Shown in pieces: positions 17,240-25,354 of a DNA stretch of 64,000 bases (position 1 is the first letter of the stretch; each line of letters opens with the position of its first letter). Both the position numbers and the translations under genes were made by a program. The notes beneath the pieces are model-generated. The model saw only the letters and a list, made by a program, of their open reading frames with translations. It was not told the DNA's origin and searched no databases. This DNA comes from Chryseobacterium polytrichastri (GTDB lineage Bacteria; Bacteroidota; Bacteroidia; Flavobacteriales; Weeksellaceae): assembly GCF_900142445.1 (NCBI RefSeq), contig NZ_FRAV01000024.1:1-64000 (forward strand), read 5' to 3'.

Positions 17240-18553
17240 TTATTTAATTGTTAAAGTTCCTGTAGTTTGTAATAGTTTTCTGTATGCCAATGCTGCATCT
17301 GCTTTTGCATTAATAACGCCAACATTTGATGAAATTTGTGCTGCATCCGCATCTAACAATTCGGTCATAGTAGCCAAACCGTTATCATATTTATTTTTTG
17401 TAATTCTGTAGTTTTCATTAGCCTGCTCAGCAGCTTTTTCATACACTACGATTCTCTTTTTAGAGTAATCTGTGTTTTGATATTCTCTGTTAACGTCAAG
17501 CTTAATGTTGTCATTCAATAATTCATCATTGGCAGCTAACTGCTTTTCTCTAGCCTGAGACTGTCTTAATGAAGAATTTTCTTTCCAAAGATTTGACAGA
17601 TTATAAGAAATCCCAACCCCAACATTTACCGCATTGTAAAGGGTAAGGAATTTTGGAATGTCTGCCGCTACATAACCACCTGTGAATGCTATTGAAGGAA
17701 GGTTTTCAGCTTTTGCCGATTTAGATCCCAACTCAGCTGCTTTTCTTTGTTGAGCTAAAGCCTTTAAATCTTTACGGTTTTCTCTGGCCTCATTTACATA
17801 AAAGTCAACTGCTTTTACTTCAGCACCTTCGTCAATATAATTTTGATCTACTTCAATTTCAGTATTATCAGCTAATCCTAATAAAAGGTCCATATTGATG
17901 TTGGCAATATTGTAGTTGTTTTTGGCTTCCAATAATTGCAATTCGATATTTGAAGTCTGAAGGTTTGCCTTTAAACGGTCATTTCTAGCAATAACTCCGT
18001 TGTTTTCTAGTTTAAGAAAAGTATCATCTCTTTTTTGAGAAGCGGTAAGGTTTTCTTCTAAAACTTTGATAGATTGGTTTGCTTTAAATAAATTATTATA
18101 AGCCTGAGCAACGTTATAAGCAATTGCTATTTTATCATTCTCTGTACTTAATTTCGATGCTTCCACCAAGTATTTTGCAGACTGTATCCCATATTTAATT
18201 CTTCCACCATTATAAATCGGAACACTAAGATTCACAGATCCATAAGCCACCTGATGAACATCCGGACCTCCTGCTGCTGAGACACCAGGAATTTTTAAAT
18301 CAATATTCGGCTTAATTGGTAGATACATATAGCTCCCCGAAACTTTTAATTCTGGAAGTTGCTTGTTCTTTGCTTCCAAAAGATCAGCGGTAGCTTCTTC
18401 TATTTTAGCCGCATCAATCTTAAGGCTCTTGCTGTTTTGGATTCCCAACTGCACAGCTTCATCAAGGGTGAGTTGTTTTTTCTCCTGAGCATTTGTGTTT
18501 GCCATTCCTATAAATAGAGAAAGTGCAATAACTGAATTATTTATTCTCTTCAT
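17240..18553 (-). CDS. TolC family outer-membrane efflux protein
   Basis: The 437-residue protein has a Sec signal peptide ending near NTNAQ, then the typical LTLDEAVQLGIQNSK opening and two outer-membrane-efflux repeats with long coiled coils (about 30-230 and 245-430). A type I signal, not a lipobox, separates it from the lipoprotein OMF of the RND operon. It forms the outer-membrane channel for the EmrAB-like pump. Its start overlaps the TetR gene by 17 bp, so both are controlled together. Confidence 0.93.
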   Translation of the reverse strand: MKRINNSVIALSLFIGMANTNAQEKKQLTLDEAVQLGIQNSKSLKIDAAKIEEATADLLEAKNKQLPELKVSGSYMYLPIKPNIDLKIPGVSAAGGPDVHQVAYGSVNLSVPIYNGGRIKYGIQSAKYLVEASKLSTENDKIAIAYNVAQAYNNLFKANQSIKVLEENLTASQKRDDTFLKLENNGVIARNDRLKANLQTSNIELQLLEAKNNYNIANINMDLLLGLADNTEIEVDQNYIDEGAEVKAVDFYVNEARENRKDLKALAQQRKAAELGSKSAKAENLPSIAFTGGYVAADIPKFLTLYNAVNVGVGISYNLSNLWKENSSLRQSQAREKQLAANDELLNDNIKLDVNREYQNTDYSKKRIVVYEKAAEQANENYRITKNKYDNGLATMTELLDADAAQISSNVGVINAKADAALAYRKLLQTTGTLTIK

Positions 18554-19163
18554 AACCCAAAAGGTCTTTTAGTAAATATTTAGTATGTTTATTAAGTTCT
18601 GTGTAGTATTTCTCGTCAAAAACCTCGTCGTCTTCAGTATCATTAAGGAATTCTTTATACATTTCCTTAGCGTTTGATGCATAAAATAAAGTTCCACTTA
18701 CTGTAGAATGTAGCAGATAGATTGGAGGGTTTTTCGTAAAAACGCCATTCTTCAGGCCACTTTCTAATATTTTCGAGTACATGGCGATAAATCCCATTTT
18801 TGTCTGCTTCAAAAACTCCAGAATCTGAGGATTTTTTGCATACAATTGCTCTCTTTGCATGATTCTGTAAAAGCATTGGTTGTGTCTTACTTTTCCTGCA
18901 AACTGATCCACTATTTTTTCTATCTTTTCCCATTCATTAATGTCGGTTCTTTCCAAAATATCTTTTGAAAAGAATTGCCCTTCACTCATTCTGTATTCCA
19001 CCAATTTTTCATACAGCTTTTCTTTAGAACCGAAATAGTAAGATATCATAGAAATATTCACATTCGCAGCCTTAGCAATCTCTCTGGTAGAGGCTCCTTC
19101 GAAACCCATTTCAGCAAAGATTTTTTCTGCGGCGAATAAGATATTTTCTTCTTTTGAAATCAT
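18537..19163 (-). CDS. TetR/AcrR family regulator of the efflux operon
   Basis: This protein of 208 residues has an N-terminal TetR helix-turn-helix (about 2-50) with the pattern GFEGASTREIAKAANVNISM followed by YYFGSKEKLY, and a ligand-binding C-terminal part. The frame extends to a TTG at 19181, but the ATG at 19163 gives the normal short TetR N-terminus and a 5' leader of about 17 nt from the predicted promoter. It is first in the operon and overlaps the TolC gene. A palindromic operator over the promoter's -33 element implies autorepression relieved by a drug ligand. Confidence 0.92.
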   Translation of the reverse strand: MISKEENILFAAEKIFAEMGFEGASTREIAKAANVNISMISYYFGSKEKLYEKLVEYRMSEGQFFSKDILERTDINEWEKIEKIVDQFAGKVRHNQCFYRIMQREQLYAKNPQILEFLKQTKMGFIAMYSKILESGLKNGVFTKNPPIYLLHSTVSGTLFYASNAKEMYKEFLNDTEDDEVFDEKYYTELNKHTKYLLKDLLGYEENK

Positions 19164-19185
19164 TATACTCTCATTTTTCAAGGCG

Positions 19186-19215
19186 CAAATTTACACAAGA
19201 TTTTGAAATAATCAA
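19186..19215 (-). promoter_or_regulatory. Promoter of the TetR-TolC-EmrA operon
   Basis: Reading the minus strand, TTG (19215-19213), a 19-bp spacer and TAAATTTG (19193-19186) match the Bacteroidota -33/-7 consensus exactly. The predicted transcription start is near 19180. Confidence 0.75.
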
Positions 19216-19225
19216 ACGTTTGATT
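19210..19225. promoter_or_regulatory. TetR operator palindrome
   Basis: AATCAAACGTTTGATT is a perfect 16-bp palindrome with partly symmetric AT-rich flanks, covering the -33 TTG of the operon promoter. It is the likely binding site of the adjacent TetR protein. Confidence 0.75.
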
Positions 19226-19433
19226 GATTATTTAATGAAAATTTAATTTTCGCTAATGTAATACCCTGAAAATTAGTCCATCTAAGTTAAATAAAATTAA
19301 ACTGATACGAATAAAACATTATTAATTATATCTATTGAATTATCCATTTTAAATAGAGACTATTCCCAAAACATTAATGTAAAAAGAAAATTGTGTTATG
19401 GGTGAATGATAAATGTTTTAGATAAAATTAAAA

Positions 19434-19459
19434 AAACTCCGACAATCACGTCGGAGTTT
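19434..19459 (-). terminator. Terminator of the delta' gene
   Basis: The stem AAACTCCGAC / GTCGGAGTTT with loop AATCAC is followed on the minus strand by a T-run, 5 bp after the stop of the gene at 19464. Confidence 0.85.
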
Positions 19460-19463
19460 CTAT

Positions 19464-20582
19464 TTATGTGCTTTTATGAATATATCTTGATAATTTTATC
19501 CCCAGATCTGTCCAGATAATTTTAGGGTTTCCATTTCGGGTTAAATGTAAATCTGCTGTTGAAATTTCTTCCAGAATACTTTCAATATTTGCCCCACTGA
19601 TGAATTTTGAAAATCCGGTCCAATTAAAACCATCCGCATTAATCTTCTTATATACCAAGCCTTCTGATTGATAATTTTGAAGCAATGCCAATCTGAAAAT
19701 TTCAGAGCAGTAGTTCAAAAAGTTTTTTTGTTTTTCTCTGTTCCATCCAGCAATTTCTCTTGCCCAAAGAATGATACTTTTAAGAAATTGAGGTTTCTTT
19801 TTTACCATAAAAGCATCACGAACCCATTGAACAAATAACTTTTCAAACTCATCACTTTTGTTTCCGGAGTTCAGCAGTTTAATGGCATCATTTAAATCTC
19901 CCTGCGCTTCATGAACGATTTCTTTTACCTTATCATCGGATACAGAAAAATTCTTTTTAAGATAACTTTCTATATCATTATCATTAATTCTTGGGATCTC
20001 CACAACCTGTGTTCTGGAAAGAATAGTTGGAAGAATATCATTAATATCTTCAGCTGTAAGAAGAATAATTGTTTTTGCAGGTGGCTCTTCTAAAAATTTA
20101 AGGAACTTATTGGAAGCCGCAATGTTCATTTTATCTGCTCTCCAGACAATCAAAATTTTAGTTCCTCCTTCAAAACTTTTAAGAGCAAATTTTTGGTTTT
20201 GATCATCCACTTCATCAGCAGAAATAAAAAGCTGTTTGTTTTCAGACTCCAGAAAAGCCGTCCAATCATCATAGCTTGCATAAGGTGAAGCCATGATCAT
20301 TTCTCTAAATTCTTCAAACTTATTTTTGCTTAAAGAGTTTCTGTTATCCGTAAAAACCGGGAAACTAAAATGCAAATCCAAGTGGTTTAAATGCTCCACT
20401 TTTGAGGCAGCGTGCTCATTCTCACCTTTTAAAATTTCTTTTGCATACGCCAAAACCATAGGCAATGTCCCATACCCTTCTTTTCCTATGAAAAGCTGGG
20501 CGTGGCTCACTCTGTTTTCGGCGATACTGTCTCTAAGAAGTTTTTTCAGATTTTCCTGTCCGGCAATGTTCTCCCAATTCAT
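19464..20582 (-). CDS. holB: DNA polymerase III subunit delta' (clamp loader)
   Basis: The 372-residue protein is an AAA+ clamp-loader subunit. The opening WENIAGQENLKKLLRDSI...RVSHAQLFIGKEG is the family start. The Walker A position reads GKEGYGTL, without the lysine-serine/threonine pair, as expected for the non-ATP-binding delta' subunit. ADKMNIAASNKFLKFLEEPP and the arginine-finger region SRTQ are conserved. The zinc-binding cysteines of the E. coli protein are missing, as in other flavobacteria as far as I recall. A TATCTTTG box ends 4 nt before the ATG. Confidence 0.9.
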   Translation of the reverse strand: MNWENIAGQENLKKLLRDSIAENRVSHAQLFIGKEGYGTLPMVLAYAKEILKGENEHAASKVEHLNHLDLHFSFPVFTDNRNSLSKNKFEEFREMIMASPYASYDDWTAFLESENKQLFISADEVDDQNQKFALKSFEGGTKILIVWRADKMNIAASNKFLKFLEEPPAKTIILLTAEDINDILPTILSRTQVVEIPRINDNDIESYLKKNFSVSDDKVKEIVHEAQGDLNDAIKLLNSGNKSDEFEKLFVQWVRDAFMVKKKPQFLKSIILWAREIAGWNREKQKNFLNYCSEIFRLALLQNYQSEGLVYKKINADGFNWTGFSKFISGANIESILEEISTADLHLTRNGNPKIIWTDLGIKLSRYIHKST

Positions 20583-20586
20583 GTTC

Positions 20587-20594
20587 CAAAGATA
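20587..20594 (-). promoter_or_regulatory. -7 box TATCTTTG just before the delta' start
   Basis: On the minus strand this consensus box is separated from the ATG at 20582 by only GAAC. A clear TTG -33 element is not seen. It suggests a leaderless or nearly leaderless transcript. Confidence 0.45.
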
Positions 20595-20756
20595 AAAAAT
20601 CTCCGCTCATTTTCTGAATATTAAACGCTATTTAATATATCAAAAAGCAATTGGCATTAAATTTCCATTGATGATATCCTGTGTATTATAGGCTATATCA
20701 ATAATTGAATTAGAATAAAATTTAAATTAAATTTTACACAATATAATTTTTAACAA

Positions 20757-20764
20757 TACTTTTG
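20757..20764 (+). promoter_or_regulatory. -7 box of the aldehyde dehydrogenase gene
   Basis: TACTTTTG fits TAnnTTTG and gives a 5' leader of about 65 nt. The -33 element is not a clear TTG. Confidence 0.4.
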
Positions 20765-20835
20765 CAGAGTGATTTTTAAGTCTTAATTTTAAATAAGACA
20801 AACCACAAAAATTATACGCACATAAAATAAATAAT

Positions 20836-22155
20836 ATGGACAATCAACTTGAACAGAAAATCAGAGGAATATTTGAAAAACAGAAAGCTTTCTTTAAAAC
20901 CCATCAAACAAAAGATATTGAATTTAGAAAAGCACAGCTAAGAAAATTCCGTGAAGTATTTCTGAATCATTCTGATGCTCTTTGTGAAGCTTTAGATATA
21001 GACTTGGGGAAAAGTAGAAAAGAGGCGGAATATGTAGAAATTCAAATTGTAATCAGTGAACTGGATTATCTTTTAGAAAATATCGATGAATGGGCAAAAC
21101 CAGTATTTGTAGAATCTAAACCAGACGCCTCGGGGGCAGAGGTCGTGAGTAAAATACTTCATGAACCTTATGGTGTGAATTATATTATTGGACCTTTCAA
21201 CTATCCTGTTCAGTTAACTTTCAGTCCGCTTATCGGAGCTTTAATTGCTGGAAACACTGCTATCATAAAGCCTTCTGAAAATACACCTCACGTAGCTAAA
21301 GTTCTGGAAGACATTGTAAAAGGATCATTTGATGAATCCTATGTTGCCGTAGTTCAAGGAGCTATTGAAGAAAACACACTATTATTAAGCCTTCCATTTG
21401 ATTACATTTTCTTTACAGGAAGTCCGAATGTGGGAAAAATTGTAATGAAAGCTGCTGCTGAACAATTGATTCCTTTAACATTGGAATTAGGAGGAAAATC
21501 ACCAACCATCGTTCATAAAGATGCAGATCTTGATAAAACCGTTCAAAAGATATCTTACGGGAAATGGATTAATTGCGGACAAACCTGTGTGGCTCCAGAT
21601 TACATTTATATTCATGAATCTGTAAAAGATGCTTTTGTAGATAAATTTAAAGCCTATTTAAAAACAACATATCCTGACGGATCATTAGGAAAAATTGGAA
21701 AGGTTGTTAACCAGAATCAAATTAAAAATTTGTCAGGCTATCTTCAAGCAGCTCCAGACAAGGTAATTTATGGGGGAAATTATGATCTTGAAACCCGCCA
21801 TTTCGAAGCTACTTTAATGGATAATGTGACTTGGGATGATAAAGTAATGCAACAGGAAATTTTTGGACCGATTCTTCCGATTCTAACTTATAATGATATT
21901 GATGAAGCATTAGAAGAAATAAACAATCGCCCGAAACCATTAGCATTATATGTATTCACCGAATCTCAAAAATTTGCAGATGATATTTTAAACCGTACAA
22001 CGAGTGGTGATGCTGAAATCAACAGTACTATTGTGCATGTTGGCTCTCATCATTTACCTTTTGGGGGTGTTGGAACTTCAGGAATGGGGAAATATCACGG
22101 GAAATTTAGTTTTGAGAACTTCAGTCACACCAGATCTGTACTTCAAGTAAAATAA
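20836..22155 (+). CDS. Aldehyde dehydrogenase, class 3 type
   Basis: The 439-residue enzyme oxidises an aldehyde to the acid with NAD(P). Its length, shorter than the 490-residue ALDH classes, and motifs fit the class 3 (fatty/aromatic aldehyde) group. The oxyanion Asn122 in GPFNYP, general base Glu217 in LELGGKSP, and nucleophile Cys251 in GQTCVAPDY are present, as is the SGMGKYHGKFSFENFSH segment near the C-terminus. It is monocistronic: own promoter box upstream and a terminator right after. The physiological substrate is not known. Confidence 0.93.
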   Translation: MDNQLEQKIRGIFEKQKAFFKTHQTKDIEFRKAQLRKFREVFLNHSDALCEALDIDLGKSRKEAEYVEIQIVISELDYLLENIDEWAKPVFVESKPDASGAEVVSKILHEPYGVNYIIGPFNYPVQLTFSPLIGALIAGNTAIIKPSENTPHVAKVLEDIVKGSFDESYVAVVQGAIEENTLLLSLPFDYIFFTGSPNVGKIVMKAAAEQLIPLTLELGGKSPTIVHKDADLDKTVQKISYGKWINCGQTCVAPDYIYIHESVKDAFVDKFKAYLKTTYPDGSLGKIGKVVNQNQIKNLSGYLQAAPDKVIYGGNYDLETRHFEATLMDNVTWDDKVMQQEIFGPILPILTYNDIDEALEEINNRPKPLALYVFTESQKFADDILNRTTSGDAEINSTIVHVGSHHLPFGGVGTSGMGKYHGKFSFENFSHTRSVLQVK

Positions 22156-22180
22156 TTTTCATCTCAATTAAAACTATATA

Positions 22181-22214
22181 AAAGGTTGCTCTCATACAAT
22201 GAGCAGCCTTTTTT
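22181..22214 (+). terminator. Terminator of the aldehyde dehydrogenase gene
   Basis: The stem AAGGTTGCTC / GAGCAGCCTT, with one G-T pair, is followed by a run of six T. Confidence 0.8.
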
Positions 22215-22353
22215 GCTTTAATAAAAAGTACATTTTTATTAAGAAATATTGCACTTTTTACTTAAAAATAGCCCCTTAACAAACTTTAACCTCATGAAAC
22301 TTTTACAATTCATTAATATTTAAGATATTTGCGCATTATTTTAAAAATAAAGA

Positions 22354-23631
22354 ATGAAAAAAATCTTTGTACTATCATTCATATCGGTTGGATATTTTCT
22401 TAACGCGCAGAGTTTGAGTAACTCACCTTATGCAACTTACGGAATTGGAGATGTAAAATATGATAATACGATTGAAACTACTTCTATGGGAGGAATCTCA
22501 ACAGCTTATATAAGCGACTTTACAAGTAGTTTCAACTTCGCAAACCCTGCAAATAATACCAATTTCGAGCTTACAAGTATAAGACTGGAAGCTACCAACG
22601 AAAATAATTATTTCAAAACTGATTATAATAATACGAAGTCTACAAAACATTCTACGTATTTATCAAATATTTCATTGGCTTTCCCTTTGTCACCAAAGGT
22701 GAAAATGGGGCTTTCCTATCAGCCATACAGCTCCAAAAGCTACGATATCCTAAATTCTGAAACAATGGCTGACGGAACAGTTGTTGCCAATAGATTCAGA
22801 GGAACAGGAACATTGAATACGGCACAGATTGCATTATCATATAAAATAGCAGATCAGTTCTCAGTAGGAGCAAGAGCAAATTACTATTTTGGTAACCTTT
22901 ATGATACCAACGAACTTGCTTATTCTAATGCAGAATTAATCAATGGTTATGAAACCAAGAATAATATAAAAAACTTCAACTTTACTTTAGGAGCAAGCTA
23001 TCAAAAGCTAAACTCTCGTTCTGACCGTAAACTTACCATTGGGGCTACTACTACTTTTGGAAATACCAGTAATATGATGACTGATTATAAAAACAGTACC
23101 TATTATTACACCACTGGGGAAGTAAAAGCTGGAGAGAGCATCATTGAACAAAAAAGTACAAGTTCTAAAAACCTTTTACCATTACAGGCATCTTTGGGTG
23201 TAGGATATGGTGAAGAAAATAAATGGTTCTTTTCTGGTCAGTTAGATTACAAAAGAGGAGAATCTATTTCTTATTTTGGAAACAGTTTAGATCTACAAGA
23301 TTCTTATAGAATTTCTGCAGGAGGTTGGTATTTACCAAACTACAATAACTTTAGAAATTATTTTTCAAGAGTTGTCTACAGATACGGTGCTTTCTATGAA
23401 AAAGGAAGTTTACAGATTGCCGGAACCAATATCAACAAATTTGGTATTTCTGGTGGTGTACTTCTTCCATTCAAAACAAGTAGTATAACAAGAATGAGTG
23501 GTCTTGAGCTTGGTTTGGAAGTTGGAAAAAGAGGAACGCTTAAGAATAACTTAATTAATCAAAACTATATTAACCTAAAAATAGGTTTCAACTTTGCTGA
23601 TAAGTGGTTCAGAAAGACTTTATATAACTAA
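22354..23631 (+). CDS. Predicted outer-membrane beta-barrel protein
   Basis: The 425-residue protein has a signal peptide ending near LNAQ and a body rich in alternating aromatic/polar beta-strand stretches, such as SPYATYGIGDVKYDN at the start. The layout resembles FadL/OMPP1-type barrels, which also place an N-terminal segment before the barrel. No catalytic motif is visible. It is directly followed by the LptC gene (1 bp between stop and chosen start), so it is likely cotranscribed with it. A transport or envelope role is inferred only. Confidence 0.7.
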   Translation: MKKIFVLSFISVGYFLNAQSLSNSPYATYGIGDVKYDNTIETTSMGGISTAYISDFTSSFNFANPANNTNFELTSIRLEATNENNYFKTDYNNTKSTKHSTYLSNISLAFPLSPKVKMGLSYQPYSSKSYDILNSETMADGTVVANRFRGTGTLNTAQIALSYKIADQFSVGARANYYFGNLYDTNELAYSNAELINGYETKNNIKNFNFTLGASYQKLNSRSDRKLTIGATTTFGNTSNMMTDYKNSTYYYTTGEVKAGESIIEQKSTSSKNLLPLQASLGVGYGEENKWFFSGQLDYKRGESISYFGNSLDLQDSYRISAGGWYLPNYNNFRNYFSRVVYRYGAFYEKGSLQIAGTNINKFGISGGVLLPFKTSSITRMSGLELGLEVGKRGTLKNNLINQNYINLKIGFNFADKWFRKTLYN

Positions 23632-23632
23632 A

Positions 23633-24223
23633 ATGAAGTTTGTTAAAAACAGATCATATAAAAATATAGCATACCTTTTAAGTTGTGCTATATTTTTTAT
23701 ATTAACATCCTGTGAAGAAGATCTTACAAAAGATAAAAGTGTTCAAAGTAAGAACTTTCCTTCAACGATCATTTACAATGCTAAAATTATCCAAAGAGAT
23801 TCCGGTTTTATAAGCATGAAAGCGCTCGCTCCTATGATCGAAAAATACGAATTGATAGACAGCCCATATACAGTTGCCAAAAAAGGAATCAACATTGAGT
23901 TTTTCGACAAGAAAAAACCTAAAGTTCCAGGTACAATCACCGCAAAGTATGCCCGAATTTTCGAATATAAAAAGTTCTACGAAGCAAAAGGTAATGTAAG
24001 AATTACCACAAATGAAGGTCAAAAATTTGCCATGCAAAGTATTTTTTGGGATCAGCGAAAAAACAGAATTTACACTCACGACACTGTATTTGTAACAATG
24101 GAAGACGGCTCTACTTTAGTCGGGGCCAATGGTATGACTGCAAAAGATGACTTTTCTGAATATACCTTCTATAAAAATTCCGGAAACTTCAGTACACAAA
24201 AGTTATCTGAATCTAAAAAATAA
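23633..24223 (+). CDS. lptC: LPS export periplasmic protein LptC
   Basis: The 196-residue protein is assigned to LptC, which carries lipopolysaccharide from the LptBFG transporter to LptA. The ATG at 23633 (MKFVKN) is preferred over the upstream frame start, since it gives an N-terminal hydrophobic signal with lipobox LTSC (Cys27). The body is beta-rich and contains the family stretch TITAKYARIFEYKKFYEAKGNVRI and a later IYTHDTVFV. The flavobacterial protein appears to be a lipoprotein, unlike E. coli LptC with its membrane helix. It follows the barrel protein closely and is 9 bp upstream of anmK. Confidence 0.85.
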   Translation: MKFVKNRSYKNIAYLLSCAIFFILTSCEEDLTKDKSVQSKNFPSTIIYNAKIIQRDSGFISMKALAPMIEKYELIDSPYTVAKKGINIEFFDKKKPKVPGTITAKYARIFEYKKFYEAKGNVRITTNEGQKFAMQSIFWDQRKNRIYTHDTVFVTMEDGSTLVGANGMTAKDDFSEYTFYKNSGNFSTQKLSESKK

Positions 24224-24232
24224 ATACCCGCT

Positions 24233-25279
24233 ATGATTTTTCATGCCATAGGATTAATGTCTGGAACCAGCTTGGATGGTTTAGATATCTGCTATGCAAC
24301 ATTCGAAAAAAAGGAAACGTGGAGTTTTAAAATAATACAGGCGGAAACAATTTCCTATTCTGAAAACTGGGAAGATAAACTTCGAAATTCAATTCATCTT
24401 TCTGCAGAAGAATTATTAGAATTACATTCGGAATATGGTTTTTATTTAGGAAAGCTTACTCAGGATTTCATTCAAAAATTTGATTTAAAAAACATTGATC
24501 TGATCGCTTCTCACGGTCATACGGTTTTTCATCAACCTAAAAAAAAATTCACCTTACAAATCGGAGACGGAAGAGCTATTAAAATTATAACTGGTTTGCC
24601 TATAATTTATGATTTCCGATCTCAAGATGTTTTGATGGGAGGAAATGGAGCTCCCTTAGTTCCCATTGGTGATGAATTGCTATTTTCTCAATATCACGCT
24701 TGCCTTAATTTAGGTGGCTTTTCTAATATTTCTTTAAAAATAAATAACAAAAGAATTGCTTTCGACATTGCGCCCGTTAATATTGTTTTGAACAAGCTAG
24801 TGCAAAAGTTCAATAAAAGCTTTGATGAAAATGGAGATTTAGCAAAAACAGGAAGCATCAATGTAGAACTATTACAACAACTTAATTCTTTAGATTTTTA
24901 CCAACAGGCTCATCCAAAATCATTGGGTATTGAATGGTGTAATGAATATGTTTTCCCTTTATTTCAAAATATTGAAACCCTAGATATTTTAGCAACATTC
25001 ACAGAACATATAGCACAACAAATATCGGATGTTATTAATGAACATCAATTAAAAAACATCCTCTTTACAGGTGGTGGGACTTTCAATACTTATTTGATTG
25101 AAAAAATAAGAGAAAAAACGACTACAGAAATCATCGTTCCAGAAAAAGAGATAATAGATTATAAAGAAGCTCTGATCTTTGCTTTTATGGGCGTTTTAAA
25201 GCTTAATAAAGAAATCAATGTACTGTCTTCTGCAACGGGAAGTTCAAATGATCATAGTTCTGGAATTATTGCGAGATAA
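24233..25279 (+). CDS. anmK: Anhydro-N-acetylmuramic acid kinase
   Basis: The 348-residue enzyme phosphorylates and opens 1,6-anhydro-MurNAc in peptidoglycan recycling. The ASKHA-fold nucleotide motif GLMSGTSLDGLD (7-18) and SHGHTVFHQP are intact, as is the LNLGGFSNIS segment. The catalytic-Asp region reads FDIAPVN instead of the FDTGPGN of E. coli; the Asp is retained. It begins 9 bp after lptC and is probably in the same operon. Confidence 0.93.
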   Translation: MIFHAIGLMSGTSLDGLDICYATFEKKETWSFKIIQAETISYSENWEDKLRNSIHLSAEELLELHSEYGFYLGKLTQDFIQKFDLKNIDLIASHGHTVFHQPKKKFTLQIGDGRAIKIITGLPIIYDFRSQDVLMGGNGAPLVPIGDELLFSQYHACLNLGGFSNISLKINNKRIAFDIAPVNIVLNKLVQKFNKSFDENGDLAKTGSINVELLQQLNSLDFYQQAHPKSLGIEWCNEYVFPLFQNIETLDILATFTEHIAQQISDVINEHQLKNILFTGGGTFNTYLIEKIREKTTTEIIVPEKEIIDYKEALIFAFMGVLKLNKEINVLSSATGSSNDHSSGIIAR

Positions 25280-25305
25280 ACATAATCCATATTAATAATG
25301 ATTTT

Positions 25306-25345
25306 TTAATGTAAATTTATCATCAAAATAGATATTTTACATTAA
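25306..25345. promoter_or_regulatory. Perfect inverted repeat before the squalene-synthase-like gene
   Basis: TTAATGTAAA (25306-25315) and TTTACATTAA (25336-25345) are 10-bp perfect inverted arms 20 bp apart, ending 9 bp before the ATG. It may be an operator or a transcript hairpin ending anmK transcription. Confidence 0.35.
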
Positions 25346-25354
25346 ATTTATTTT

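Noticed and set aside
18667..18933. A frame on the same strand inside the TetR gene
   Set aside because: It overlaps a well-supported regulator entirely and has no own start signals.
19464..20582. Loss of Walker A lysine in the delta' subunit as a damaged gene
   Set aside because: The delta' subunit normally does not bind ATP at this site, so the degenerate loop is expected.
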